Positions 37,390-46,369 of a DNA stretch of 64,000 bases are shown piece by piece (the stretch's first letter is position 1; each line of letters opens with the position of its first letter). The notes below the pieces were generated by a model. It saw only the letters and a list, made by a program, of their open reading frames with translations. It had not been told where the DNA came from and did no database searches. The translations under genes and the position numbers were made by a program. The stretch is taken from the NCBI RefSeq assembly GCF_001661915.1, contig NZ_LYWY01000019.1:115362-179361 (forward strand). Direction: 5' to 3'. The DNA comes from Croceicoccus pelagius. GTDB taxonomy: Bacteria > Pseudomonadota > Alphaproteobacteria > Sphingomonadales > Sphingomonadaceae.

Positions 37390-37818
37390 ATGAACGAGAC
37401 GATCGAGAAGTTCGGCTTCCCCGAAACGCTGGTGCACGAATACGAACACTGGGTCGTCCTGCTGCGCCCGGCCCAACCGACGCTCGGCAGTCTCGTGCTC
37501 GCCGCAAAGTCGGACTGCACCAATTTCTCTGCGCTCCCGGCAGAGGCCTTTGCCGAGCTCGCCGCCGTCACGAAAGCGATCGAGGACGCCCTCAAGACCT
37601 TCGTCCGATACGCGAAGATCAACTACCTGATGCTGATGATGGTGGACCCGAACGTCCACTTCCACGTGATCCCGCGCTATGACGGCGCGCGCGAATTCGC
37701 CGGCACCGAATATATCGATGCCGGCTGGCCCAAGGTGCCCGACCTTGGCTCTGCAGTTGCGCTCGATGGGGATGCGAAAGCGGCCCTGCGCGATGCGCTT
37801 ACGCCGCTCTTCGCCTGA
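37390..37818 (+). CDS. HIT-family nucleotide hydrolase-like protein
   Basis: The 142-residue protein ends with NVHFHVIPRYDG near residues 88-99, which is the histidine triad region. Aligned by eye with FHIT-type HVHVHVLPR, the middle (catalytic) and last His are present while the first is Asn. Such proteins hydrolyse or transfer nucleotide-linked phosphates. It starts 13 bases after the CDP-alcohol transferase stop, with GGGAGA in between as ribosome site, so the two are co-transcribed. A role in handling CDP-activated intermediates is inference. Confidence 0.8.
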   Translation: MNETIEKFGFPETLVHEYEHWVVLLRPAQPTLGSLVLAAKSDCTNFSALPAEAFAELAAVTKAIEDALKTFVRYAKINYLMLMMVDPNVHFHVIPRYDGAREFAGTEYIDAGWPKVPDLGSAVALDGDAKAALRDALTPLFA

Positions 37819-38562
37819 TCAACCCTCGACCCAGCGATCGGTCAGCTCGGTCGCGATCTCGATGTCGTTGAGGAAGTCGACTTCGGCCCAGTCGAGACCT
37901 TCGATCGACTTCGTGCCGACCTTGCCGCTGTCCGCGATCATGTCGATCACTTTCAGGTACCAGTGATTGACACCGTCGGGTGTACGCATCGTCTGGCGGA
38001 CCGTCTCGCGAAACAGATCCGCGCCCTCGCCCCGGAAAGCAAGGAAGCCGATGGACTCTGCGTTGGACACTTCGGCGGTGAGCGTCTTGCCGATTCGGGC
38101 CAGTCGGCCGTTCTCGCCGCGCGAGACCTTCATGTCGTCGCTATCGTAGGACGGCTTCACATCGACGGTCACGGCGATGGGCCACTCCGACCCTTCCTGG
38201 ACGCGCTTCACGATGTCTTCGCTCACCAGTGTGTCGCCGTTGAGGATAAGGAAATCGCCCTTCATCTGCTCGCGCACGATCCAGCACGAACCGAGATTGT
38301 CGGCGACCTTGAAGAAAGGGTTGAAGTGGCAAGTCACCTCGATCCGCGGATCGTCGATCTTCGCAAGATGTTCCTCAACCATGTCGGTCATGAAGCCGGT
38401 GACAACGTCGACACGCTTCACACCTGCGCGGGCGAGCATCTCGATCTGCCACTCGATCAGCGAGCGACCGGAAAAGTCGATGAGGCACTTTGGGCGCTCT
38501 GCGGTCAGTGGCAACAGGCGCGAACCCTGGCCTGCGCTCAGAAGGATGGCATGTTCGATCAT
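37819..38562 (-). CDS. Sugar/choline-phosphate nucleotidyltransferase (LicC-like)
   Basis: The 247-residue enzyme has LSAGQGSRLLPLTAERPKCLI at residues 8-28, the pyrophosphorylase nucleotide loop with its Lys, DNLGSCWIV, and the metal-binding LILNGDTLVS near 105. DFLNDIEIA near the end is also typical. The spacing and DNLGS motif are those of phosphocholine/phosphoethanolamine cytidylyltransferase-type proteins, so CTP is the likely nucleotide. ATG 38562 has AAAGGG seven bases upstream; the longer frame overlaps the opposite flippase leader. It converges on the HIT gene with no gap. Confidence 0.82.
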   Translation of the reverse strand: MIEHAILLSAGQGSRLLPLTAERPKCLIDFSGRSLIEWQIEMLARAGVKRVDVVTGFMTDMVEEHLAKIDDPRIEVTCHFNPFFKVADNLGSCWIVREQMKGDFLILNGDTLVSEDIVKRVQEGSEWPIAVTVDVKPSYDSDDMKVSRGENGRLARIGKTLTAEVSNAESIGFLAFRGEGADLFRETVRQTMRTPDGVNHWYLKVIDMIADSGKVGTKSIEGLDWAEVDFLNDIEIATELTDRWVEG

Positions 38563-38684
38563 GGCGCAGCCCTTTAGGCCGCGCTTCCTTTCACCGCAAT
38601 GACCTGAAGGGAGTGCCGCACAAGTCGGGCAGAGAGCAGGTGAGAAGCTTGCCGTTTGCGTGGCTCTGGTCCAAAGGCGCGATG

Positions 38685-40031
38685 ATGGGTGCCAAGGGTC
38701 CAGACAATACGGGCACACGCTCGCTGCTTTCGCGCATGCTCACCAATGTCGCCTGGTTGATCGGCGGCAAGGGTTTCGGCGCGGTGTGCTCGCTCGTCTA
38801 CCTCGCGATCCTGACCCGCTCCCTCGGCCTCAAGGACTTCGGCCACTTCGCGCTGATCTTCGGCACTTCGCAGGCGCTTATTGCCTTGGCTGAATTCCAG
38901 ACATGGCGCGTCGTCGTGAAATACGGCGTCGAACACGTACATCAGAAGGACTGGGGCAAGTTCGGACGGCTTGCCATGATGTCGGGCGTTCTCGACGTCA
39001 TCGGCGCGGTGCTGGGCTGTGTCATTGCATACTTTGCCTTCTACGAATTTGCCGATGCGCTGGAACTGAACCCGACGCTGGTCGACACCGCGTTCTGGTT
39101 CAACGTCGCCGCGCTCTGGGCTCTGGTTTCGGCGCCGACCGGCATAGTGCGCGCGCTCGACCGGTTCGACATGGCCGTTTATATCGAGGCCATCGTTCCG
39201 CTGGGCCGGTTGCTGGCCGCGATCGCGATTTGGCTTACGGGGCCAAGCCTTGTTCTCTTCCTCATCGCATGGGCCGTGATCGACCTGCTCGAGGCGGCGA
39301 TCTACTGGATCGTGGCCCGCAGGCTATGCCCGCAGGCGATCCGGCTGGCTCACCTCAAGGACGCTTTCAAAGCGCGTGAGGAAAATCCCGGTCTCGTCCG
39401 GTTCTTCTTCGTCACTTATGCCAGCGCCACGGTCGAGGCCGTGTTCCGCCACGGCCCGCTGCTTGCAGTTGGCTATTTCGTCAATACCAGCGCTGCTGGC
39501 CTTTTCCGCCTTGCGAACCAGCTGGCACAAGGCCTTGCCAAGCTGTCCAGCCTGCTTAGCCGCGCCGCCTATGCCGAGATTTCGCGCGCCAAGGTGGCCT
39601 CGGCCGCGAAGGAGTTCCGCAAGCTCGCCGCGCAGACCAGCAAGATCGCTGGCGCAGGCGGCGCGATCGTCGTGCTGCTCGCCGTGGCGCTGGGCGGCCA
39701 GATCATGGCGCTGCTGGGCGGCGACGAGTTCCGGGGCGGCTATGTGATACTGATCCCGCTGACCGTCGCGGCAAGTTTCGAATTGGCAGGCGTTGCTTTC
39801 GAACCGGTTCTGCACTCGACCGGCAAGGCGATGCTATCGCTGATATCGCGGCTTGTTTCGGTCTTTGCCGCAGCGGCTGCGGTCTATGTGCTGGTCGGCC
39901 CTTACGGCAGCCCGGGCATCGCGTGGGCCGTCGCGATCGGCGGAGCGGTAGGCTACGTCGTAATGGGCATTCTGGCGGTCATGACCTTGCGCCGGATGGA
40001 TGCAGAAGAAGCGGCGCTCCCTCGCGGCTAG
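38685..40031 (+). CDS. Oligosaccharide/lipid flippase (MATE/Wzx-like, MOP superfamily)
   Basis: About twelve to fourteen membrane helices are visible in 448 residues, beginning with NVAWLIGGKGFGAVCSLVYLAIL. The first helix with its positively charged lead, the paired six-helix halves and the loop GLKDFGHFALIFGTSQ fit the polysaccharide transporter branch of the MOP superfamily, which flips lipid-linked sugars. I place the start at ATG 38685 (AAAGG upstream); ATG 38682 or GTG 38640 are alternatives. In context it may export the lipid or glycan head group made by the surrounding enzymes. Confidence 0.82.
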   Translation: MGAKGPDNTGTRSLLSRMLTNVAWLIGGKGFGAVCSLVYLAILTRSLGLKDFGHFALIFGTSQALIALAEFQTWRVVVKYGVEHVHQKDWGKFGRLAMMSGVLDVIGAVLGCVIAYFAFYEFADALELNPTLVDTAFWFNVAALWALVSAPTGIVRALDRFDMAVYIEAIVPLGRLLAAIAIWLTGPSLVLFLIAWAVIDLLEAAIYWIVARRLCPQAIRLAHLKDAFKAREENPGLVRFFFVTYASATVEAVFRHGPLLAVGYFVNTSAAGLFRLANQLAQGLAKLSSLLSRAAYAEISRAKVASAAKEFRKLAAQTSKIAGAGGAIVVLLAVALGGQIMALLGGDEFRGGYVILIPLTVAASFELAGVAFEPVLHSTGKAMLSLISRLVSVFAAAAAVYVLVGPYGSPGIAWAVAIGGAVGYVVMGILAVMTLRRMDAEEAALPRG

Positions 40032-40690
40032 CGAAAATCGGCGACCTGCCAGCCCCGCGCCAAGGCCTTGGCGTTCCTGGCCGCTCCACCATTCACGAAC
40101 ACCGCCTCGTCCGACCAGTCGAGCAAGGGCGCATCGGCCATCGAGTCGGAATAGAAGCGCACGTGGCACTCCTCGCGAGGAAGGCCCAGCGCATCCAGCA
40201 CCGCCTCTACCCGTGGAATCTTGTTCTGCCCATAGTTGTTGCCGCCCGTAATACGGCACCGCCGGTCCACGATCTCGCTGCGCGTCGCGATTACGTGATC
40301 GAAACCGGCGCGTTCTCCAATGCCCGATGCATAGAATTCCATCGCCGCGGTCGCGAGGATCAGCAGCCGGCCTTCCTCACGGTCGCGCTCGAACGCCTTT
40401 GCCGCGCCCGAACCGATCCAGCCCGGCACCACGCGATCCGCAAATTCTTCGGAAAGGGCCGAAAGTTCGTCTTTCGATATCGCCCCTGTAAAAAGTGACA
40501 GGCCCAGCTGCTTCAGTTGCTGTCGGGTGAAGGCGCCGGCCTTGTAGGCGATCATCGCGCCGATCCACACCGGCGTGAAGGAGAGCCGCCATTTTGCCCG
40601 CTTTCCCGCCGCAAACAACAGGAAAGGCGTGAAAGTCGCGCGTGACAGGAACGTACCGTCAAGGTCGTAGATCGCGATTTGGCGACGCAA
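40028..40690 (-). CDS. HAD-IB family phosphatase
   Basis: The 220-residue protein starts at TTG 40690, with GGAAGG nine bases upstream. HAD motif I is YDLDGTF at residues 8-14 with the nucleophile Asp 9, motif II Thr is in LILATAAME near 107, and motif IV is FYSDSMADAPLL near 180. A helical cap follows motif I (the SerB/PSP-like C1 cap). Such enzymes remove phosphate from serine phosphate, lipid phosphate or sugar phosphate. It converges on the flippase with a four-base overlap. The substrate is not known. Confidence 0.83.
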   Translation of the reverse strand: MRRQIAIYDLDGTFLSRATFTPFLLFAAGKRAKWRLSFTPVWIGAMIAYKAGAFTRQQLKQLGLSLFTGAISKDELSALSEEFADRVVPGWIGSGAAKAFERDREEGRLLILATAAMEFYASGIGERAGFDHVIATRSEIVDRRCRITGGNNYGQNKIPRVEAVLDALGLPREECHVRFYSDSMADAPLLDWSDEAVFVNGGAARNAKALARGWQVADFR

Positions 40691-40851
40691 TTTTCCGTTC
40701 CTTCCCTGCGCTTGGTCAACCGGTTAGGTGCTGTGCCACGCGTTGACAACATGCAAAGAATTGCGATGACGCACTGCAGCACCCTTGACTTGTCGGGGCT
40801 GCTGCTGTTGACGCACCAATGCAAACACACAGTCGGTAGGTTGATTTTCCC

Positions 40852-41637
40852 ATGGCCCAGTTCGCTTTGCCGAAGAACAGCAAGATCAGCGGCAAGACCC
40901 GCACCCATAAGGCTGAGACCGATGGGGCGAAACGGGACTTCAAGGTCTATCGCTACGACCCGGATAGCGGTGAGAACCCGCGTTACGACGTGTTCGAGAT
41001 CGATCTCGACGCTTGCGGCCCGATGGTTCTCGACGCGCTCATCAAGATGAAGAACGAGATGGACCCGACACTGACGTTCCGTCGGTCCTGCCGCGAAGGC
41101 ATCTGCGGTTCGTGCGCGATGAACATCAACGGCCGCAACGGTCTGGCCTGCACCACCGCGATCGAGGATTGCGGCACGGGCGAAGTTCGCATCACGCCGC
41201 TGCCGCACATGGAAGTCATCAAGGACCTCGTCCCCGACTTCACGCACTTCTACGCACAGTACGCCTCGATCCGCCCCTGGCTGCAAACGGTCACGCCGAC
41301 CCCGTCGGGCAAGGAACGCCTGCAATCGCCGGAAGATCGCAACAAGCTCGACGGCCTGTACGAGTGCATTCTTTGCGCTTGCTGCTCGACCGCGTGCCCC
41401 AGCTACTGGTGGAACTCAGACAAGTTCCTCGGCCCCGCGATCCTGCTTCAGGCCTATCGCTGGCTGGCCGACAGCCGCGACGAAATGACGGGCGAGCGTC
41501 TGGACGAGCTGGAAGATCCCTTCCGTCTCTATCGCTGCCACACCATCATGAATTGCGCGAACGTCTGTCCGAAGGGCCTGAACCCGGCCAAGGCAATCGC
41601 CGAAATCAAGAAGATGGAAGCCGAACGCCTCGTCTGA
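40852..41637 (+). CDS. sdhB: Succinate dehydrogenase iron-sulfur subunit
   Basis: SdhB passes electrons from the flavoprotein to quinone in respiratory complex II and the TCA cycle. The 261-residue protein has [2Fe-2S] ligands in [13 protein letters not shown] with a later Cys, and ferredoxin-type ligands in [14 protein letters not shown] and [17 protein letters not shown] for the [4Fe-4S] and [3Fe-4S] centres. sdhA, sdhC and sdhD are not in the window; the neighbours are a HAD gene and a thioesterase, so this operon is split. A TTGACA box stands at 40743, but no clear -10 follows. Confidence 0.95.
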   Translation: MAQFALPKNSKISGKTRTHKAETDGAKRDFKVYRYDPDSGENPRYDVFEIDLDACGPMVLDALIKMKNEMDPTLTFRRSCREGICGSCAMNINGRNGLACTTAIEDCGTGEVRITPLPHMEVIKDLVPDFTHFYAQYASIRPWLQTVTPTPSGKERLQSPEDRNKLDGLYECILCACCSTACPSYWWNSDKFLGPAILLQAYRWLADSRDEMTGERLDELEDPFRLYRCHTIMNCANVCPKGLNPAKAIAEIKKMEAERLV

Positions 41638-41651
41638 GGTAAGAGAGGCTG

Positions 41652-42089
41652 ATGTCGGACAGGTTCATCGCTGCGCCGGACCATCCCGGCTGGCAGGAAT
41701 GGCGGATCGGAGAGCCGGGCCAGTTCAACCGCGCGGTGCTCGGTCGCATGCTGATCCGGACTGAAGACGGCAAGGCGCGGGTCCGTCTGCTCGAACCGAC
41801 GGAAAAGCTTGCGAACGTGAACGGCGTCTTCCATGGCGGCGCGCTGATGGCCTTTATCGACACGGCCATGTTCGGCGGTGCGAACATGCTGGCGGGCAAG
41901 CCGGACCAGCGCGGCGTCACGGTCGACATGCAAACCCAGTTCCTTGCACCCGGCGTCCTTGAAAAGCCGCTTGATGCGCTTGTCGAACTGACACGCGAAA
42001 CCGGTCGCATGATCTTCACGCGTGGCTTGCTGGTGCAGGACGATGTGACGATCTGTTCCTACACCGGACTCCTCCGCAAGATTTCCTGA
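41652..42089 (+). CDS. PaaI-family hotdog thioesterase
   Basis: The 145-residue protein has the hotdog motif NVNGVFHGGALMAFIDTAMFG near residues 56-76, with the HGG and the catalytic-type Asp. PaaI-type enzymes hydrolyse acyl- or aryl-CoA thioesters. It starts 14 bases after sdhB, with GAGAGG as ribosome site, and ends 5 bases before zapE. Its substrate cannot be read. Confidence 0.84.
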   Translation: MSDRFIAAPDHPGWQEWRIGEPGQFNRAVLGRMLIRTEDGKARVRLLEPTEKLANVNGVFHGGALMAFIDTAMFGGANMLAGKPDQRGVTVDMQTQFLAPGVLEKPLDALVELTRETGRMIFTRGLLVQDDVTICSYTGLLRKIS

Positions 42090-42094
42090 GCAAG

Positions 42095-43207
42095 ATGGCA
42101 GGTCTTCTCGAACGCTACGAAGAGCTTCTGGCCGCGGGCGAATTGCGTCCCGACGACGAACAGCGCGCAGCTGCCGAACGGCTCGATGGCTTGCAAAAAC
42201 AGCTGGAGGCCACGCCTCGCGGCGGAGGCTTGCTGAAGCGCCTGTTCGGTAGCGACAGCCCTACCCCGCGCGGCATCTACATGTGGGGCGGCGTCGGGCG
42301 CGGCAAGTCGATGCTGATGGACCTGTTCCACAACACACTGGAAGTGTCCGCCAAGCGCCGCGCGCACTTCCACGAATTCATGCTCGACGTACATGCGCGC
42401 CTTCGCGAGGAACGCAAGAAGGAAAGCGGCGACCCGGTCCTTCCCGTCGCAAGCCAGATCGCGGCAGAAGCCCGCGTGCTCGCCTTCGACGAGATGGTCG
42501 TGAACAATTCCGCAGACGCCATGATTATGAGCCGTCTGTTCACGGCGCTGATCGAGGGCGGCGTCACCATCGTGACGACGTCTAACCGCGAACCGTCGGA
42601 ACTCTACAAGGACGGCCTGAACCGGGAGCATTTCCTCCCCTTCATCGCCCTCATCGAAAAGAAGCTCGACGTCATTACGCTCAACGGCCCGACCGACTAC
42701 CGGCTCGAACGCCTGGGCGGCGCAGACGTGTGGTACACGCCGATCGGCCCCGTCGCGACCGAGAGAGTCCGCGAGATTTTCTTCCGCCTGACCGACTATC
42801 CGCCTGAAGATGCAGAACACGTCACGGGATGCGAGTTGCAGGTCGGCTCGGCACGCACGATGTGGGTGCCCAAGAGCCTGAAAGGCGTTGCCGTCTTCTC
42901 GTTCAAGCGTTTGTGCGTCGATGCGCGCGGGGCGTCGGACTATCTCGCGATTGCGCGCAATTATCACTCGGTCATTATCGTCGCGATCCCGAAGATGGGC
43001 CCGGACATGCGCAACGAGGCCGCGCGCTTCGTCACGCTGATCGACGCGCTCTACGAACATGGCGTGAAACTGATCGCGACCGCCGATGCGGCGCCTGCCG
43101 ACCTCTACGAAGCCGGCGACGGGCGTTTCGAATTCGACCGTACCGTCAGCCGTCTCATGGAAATGCAGAGCGCCGACTATCTCGCCCGGGGCCACGGCGA
43201 GCAGTAA
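42095..43207 (+). CDS. zapE: Cell division protein ZapE (AFG1-like ATPase)
   Basis: ZapE is a P-loop ATPase related to mitochondrial Afg1/LACE1; in E. coli it acts on the Z ring. The 370 residues show Walker A GGVGRGKSMLMDLF near 64-77, Walker B VLAFDEMVV near 128, a sensor TTSNREPSELYKDGLNR near 163, and ADAAPADLYEAG near the end. In several alphaproteobacteria it follows sdhB and a thioesterase, as here, so a respiratory-complex quality-control role is also possible. Confidence 0.9.
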   Translation: MAGLLERYEELLAAGELRPDDEQRAAAERLDGLQKQLEATPRGGGLLKRLFGSDSPTPRGIYMWGGVGRGKSMLMDLFHNTLEVSAKRRAHFHEFMLDVHARLREERKKESGDPVLPVASQIAAEARVLAFDEMVVNNSADAMIMSRLFTALIEGGVTIVTTSNREPSELYKDGLNREHFLPFIALIEKKLDVITLNGPTDYRLERLGGADVWYTPIGPVATERVREIFFRLTDYPPEDAEHVTGCELQVGSARTMWVPKSLKGVAVFSFKRLCVDARGASDYLAIARNYHSVIIVAIPKMGPDMRNEAARFVTLIDALYEHGVKLIATADAAPADLYEAGDGRFEFDRTVSRLMEMQSADYLARGHGEQ

Positions 43208-43627
43208 GCCACACTTGCACGTACCGCCCCGCGTCAGAAACTGGTGCGAAAAACACCGGCGACATTGCGATAATGGCACTGAGGTTCGGCTACGGCGGGT
43301 TCTTCGCTGTAATCGGCATCTATGACGGCTGGTCGATGCCCTGCGAAAAGGGCAATCGGTTTCCGCCAAAGACCGGCCCCGGTGCGCAATTTGAGGACGT
43401 GTTGTCGCATATCGGCTTCGTAACCCCGCTCATGCTGGCCAGCTTCGTAATTGGCGGCCTTGCTCGTCCTTGACTGGCATCGCCGCGCGGCGTTCCGCCC
43501 GATGATCGGGGTGGTCAGTTAGGGCACACCGCTGTGCCTTCTTGAAGTAGCCTTCGTCGGGGGCCATCTCGATCCTGTTCCGGCGGCTTGCCCTTGTTTC
43601 AGTAGCATTTTCCCCGCCGATGTGGAA
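43208..43627. other. 420-base gap between zapE and the pirin gene
   Basis: The only candidate gene here is a doubtful 66-codon frame at 43273-43473. The rest, 43474-43627, is GC-rich and without clear promoter boxes; no terminator hairpin with a T run was found after zapE. Confidence 0.5.
43273..43473 (+). CDS. Possible 66-residue membrane protein
   Basis: The frame begins MALRFGYGGFFAVIGIYDGW and ends LMLASFVIGGLARP, giving two short hydrophobic stretches with a polar Cys/Pro-rich middle (PCEKGNRFPPKTGPG). The amino-acid make-up looks protein-like rather than random, but there is no good ribosome site, and on the opposite strand a longer frame is also open. Treat it as a candidate only. Confidence 0.3.
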   Translation: MALRFGYGGFFAVIGIYDGWSMPCEKGNRFPPKTGPGAQFEDVLSHIGFVTPLMLASFVIGGLARP

Positions 43628-44338
43628 ATGGACATGATTGAGATCAGGCCCTTCGACAACCTCGGGAAGGCCAACCACGGCTGGCTCGACACCAGTTATC
43701 ACTTCTCGTTCTCGAACTACTACGACCCGTCCCGCATGGGCTGGGGTGCGCTGCGCGTGTGGAACGACGACTGGATCAAGGAACGCTCCGGCTTTCCGCC
43801 CCATCCGCATAGCGACATGGAAATCATTACTTACGTCCGCAAGGGCGCGATCAGCCACCGCGACAGCCTCGGCAATGAAGGCCGCACCGCGGCTGGCGAC
43901 GTCCAGGTGATGAGCGCGGGCACCGGCATCACGCATGCAGAGTACAATCTCGAGGACGAGGCGACCGAACTGTTCCAGATCTGGGTCCTGCCCGATCGCA
44001 AGGGACTTGCGCCCAGCTGGGGCCAGCTTGAATTCCCCAAGGGGACGCGCGCAGGCAACTGGGTAACACTCGCCAGTGGCCGCAAAGGCGAGACGGGTAG
44101 CGACGTTCTTTCGATGAACGCCGACGCCCGCGTTCTGGCCGCGACGCTGGACGAAGGGGAGACCATCGATCTCGACCTCGTCGGTGATCGCCATTACTAT
44201 ATGGTGCCCATTGGCGGTACCGTCGAAGTCAACGGCAAGACTGCGAACGATCGCGACGGCGTCGCCGTCACAGGCGAGGAGCGCCTTTCGGTCACGGCCA
44301 TTTCACCGGTCGAACTGCTCATGGTGGATTCGCGCTAG
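43628..44338 (+). CDS. Pirin family protein
   Basis: Pirins are double cupins, some acting as quercetinases. The 236-residue protein shows the N-terminal cupin metal site: FPPHPHSDMEIITYVRKG with three His/Glu ligands and a fourth His in GTGITHAEYN near 105. The second cupin half is weaker. The start is uncertain: GTG 43622, ATG 43628 and ATG 43634 all lack a strong ribosome site; I use ATG 43628. It appears monocistronic. Confidence 0.87.
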   Translation: MDMIEIRPFDNLGKANHGWLDTSYHFSFSNYYDPSRMGWGALRVWNDDWIKERSGFPPHPHSDMEIITYVRKGAISHRDSLGNEGRTAAGDVQVMSAGTGITHAEYNLEDEATELFQIWVLPDRKGLAPSWGQLEFPKGTRAGNWVTLASGRKGETGSDVLSMNADARVLAATLDEGETIDLDLVGDRHYYMVPIGGTVEVNGKTANDRDGVAVTGEERLSVTAISPVELLMVDSR

Positions 44339-44991
44339 GGGTCGATACCCCAATGGGGCGCAGCGCCCGCGTTACTTGCAGATATCGCGAGTATGCGGCG
44401 CTGCGCTTCGAGGCAGGCCCAGGTTCGCTCCATCTCATCGCGCAGTCCGGCGATTTCGCGTTCAGGGGTCGTAGTCGGATTTTCGAGAGTTGCCGCAACG
44501 CCGGTCAGCCGCCAGACATCGCCCAATTGGGGCTGCAAAGACGTGGTAGAAGAGCATTTCCTCCGGCGATAATCACTTGCCCCGAATTGCCCAATCCTAT
44601 GTCTGAGATATCGGTGAGGAGGCGGCAATTCCGGTCGTCCAGCAATTCGGCTTCATCGACGATCAGCAAGGTGCGCTGCGTTTGCCAGGTCGCGAAAGGC
44701 GATACGCCAAGACCCGGTCCGCACGACAATCCCGCCCTCTCAAGATGGACGGGAAAGTCGCGGCCGATATCGGAAATTCTCAGGCTGACCGACCGTGAAA
44801 TATACCGGCCGGCAAGACGCTCGACCTGGGACATGACCGCTTGGCGTTCGCATCGCATACCCGCTGAAAGCGTCACGATTTTCGCCCCCTGCACAAACCT
44901 TGCAGCAGCGAATGTAATGTCCGCGCCGGCCCTGCCCTCACGCTACAGAAGCGAAACCTGTCGCTTCGCGTCGGGCCGCCTTATTTGCCAT
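44335..44991 (-). pseudogene. Decayed P-loop (AAA-type) ATPase
   Basis: Reading minus from ATG 44991, MANKAARREATGFASV leads to a frame break, after which EGRAGADITFAAARF follows; this aligns with a Walker A loop in which the Gly-Lys is lost. Further on is an intact-looking Walker B, QRTLLIVDEAELLDD, then a likely sensor strand GQVIIAGG near 44560, and then a second frame break near 44545 before QLGDVWRLTG. Joining three frames gives about 215 residues of one ATPase. It lies 148 bases downstream of the exosortase-associated decarboxylase on the same strand and may once have been part of that locus, or come from a transposition ATPase. Confidence 0.45.
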
Positions 44992-45139
44992 GGCACATGA
45001 CAGATAACCCATGTTTGCTCGATGCTTGTACATTCACGCATCGAAGACATGGGCGGCAAGCGCAGTTTCCTCCGTATTGATCGACATGCTCTTAAGCATG
45101 ACGATCGGCGCTCAAAACGCATCCGTTACGGAAAGATCG

Positions 45140-46369
45140 TCAGGCCAGCAGCTCTGCCGCGGCGCCATGCCCCAGGAACATCGCGGGACTGGCACTGGCG
45201 CCGTATGCTCCGGCGCAGAATACCGCGATGAGATCACCTTCGGATATCGGCGGCAGCGCGACTTTTTCGGCCAGCCTGTCTATCGGAGTGCAAAGCCTGC
45301 CGACGACTGATTGCGCAAAGCCTGCGTCCACGTCACCGAACCGGTTGGCCACAGCGACAGGATAATTGCGCCTGACGACTGTGCCGAAGTTGCCCGAGGC
45401 GGCGAGCTGATGATGCAAGCCGCCGTCGACAACAACGAAAATCTCGCCGTGGCTGTCCTTCACGTCGATCACGCGCGTCAGGTAAACGCCCGCCTCTCCG
45501 ACCAGCCAGCGGCCCAGTTCAATGGCGAAATGCGTCTCTTCGAGCCCGTCCGGCAAGGCATCAAACGCCTCTCCCAGCGCGGCGCCGACCGCCGCGATGT
45601 TAAGCGGTTCGTCGCCCGGGAAATAGGGAATGCCAAAGCCGCCGCCCAGATTGCAGTGCGGAAGTGCGATGCCCGTCTCCTCGGCCAGCCTGCCGGCCAG
45701 GGCCAGAGTCTGGGCCTGCGTTTCGATGACAGCATCGGCGGAAAGCGCCTGGCTGCCCGCAAAGATGTGAAAGCCGCGCCACTGCGCCCCACTGTCCGCA
45801 ATTTCCCGGGCCAGCGCTGGCACGCGCGCCGCATCGATGCCGAACGGCTTTGCGCCCCCGCCCATCTTCATGCCCGAGCCCTTGAGATCGAAATCTGGGT
45901 TCACCCGGATGGCCAGACGCGGCGCCACGCCAAGCCGTTCGCCTGTCGCCAGCGCCCGCCGCATCTCGCCCTCGCTCTCGAGGTTTATCGTCACGCCCGC
46001 CGCAATGGCAGCTTCCAGCTCGCGGTTATCCTTGCCCGGCCCTGCAAAACTGATCCGATCCGCCGGAAAGCCGGCCTCCTGCGCCATCGCAAGCTCGCCG
46101 CCCGATGCAATGTCGAAGCCGTCGACAAGGCCCGCCATGTGGCGCAGCACCGGCGCGAAAGGATTGGCCTTGATCGCGTAATGGATCGAAAGCCGCTGCG
46201 GCATTGCGGCCCGCAACTGAGCGACACGCCCGGTCAGGCGAGCGCTGTCATAGACGAACAGCGGCGTCTCGCCCGCTTTGGCGATCCAGTGCGAAACCGG
46301 CTGCCCCGCAATGACCAGTTCGCCGTCCCGGCCGACGTAGCCTGCCGGTATCGGCCCCATCGCTTTCAT
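45140..46369 (-). CDS. PLP-dependent decarboxylase, exosortase A system-associated
   Basis: This is a fold-type III PLP enzyme related to diaminopimelate/ornithine decarboxylase. The 409-residue protein has the PLP Lys 67 in HYAIKANPFAP, a glycine loop NLGGGFGIPYFPGDEP, and the C-terminal active-site Cys in VFCAGAYGASASP. The N-terminal KAMGPIPAGYVGRDG and pairing with an AMP-dependent ligase and ACP match the exosortase A-associated decarboxylase family. The start overlaps the ligase stop as ATGA. The substrate is probably an amino acid loaded for a surface-polymer pathway; that is inference. Confidence 0.87.
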   Translation of the reverse strand: MKAMGPIPAGYVGRDGELVIAGQPVSHWIAKAGETPLFVYDSARLTGRVAQLRAAMPQRLSIHYAIKANPFAPVLRHMAGLVDGFDIASGGELAMAQEAGFPADRISFAGPGKDNRELEAAIAAGVTINLESEGEMRRALATGERLGVAPRLAIRVNPDFDLKGSGMKMGGGAKPFGIDAARVPALAREIADSGAQWRGFHIFAGSQALSADAVIETQAQTLALAGRLAEETGIALPHCNLGGGFGIPYFPGDEPLNIAAVGAALGEAFDALPDGLEETHFAIELGRWLVGEAGVYLTRVIDVKDSHGEIFVVVDGGLHHQLAASGNFGTVVRRNYPVAVANRFGDVDAGFAQSVVGRLCTPIDRLAEKVALPPISEGDLIAVFCAGAYGASASPAMFLGHGAAAELLA

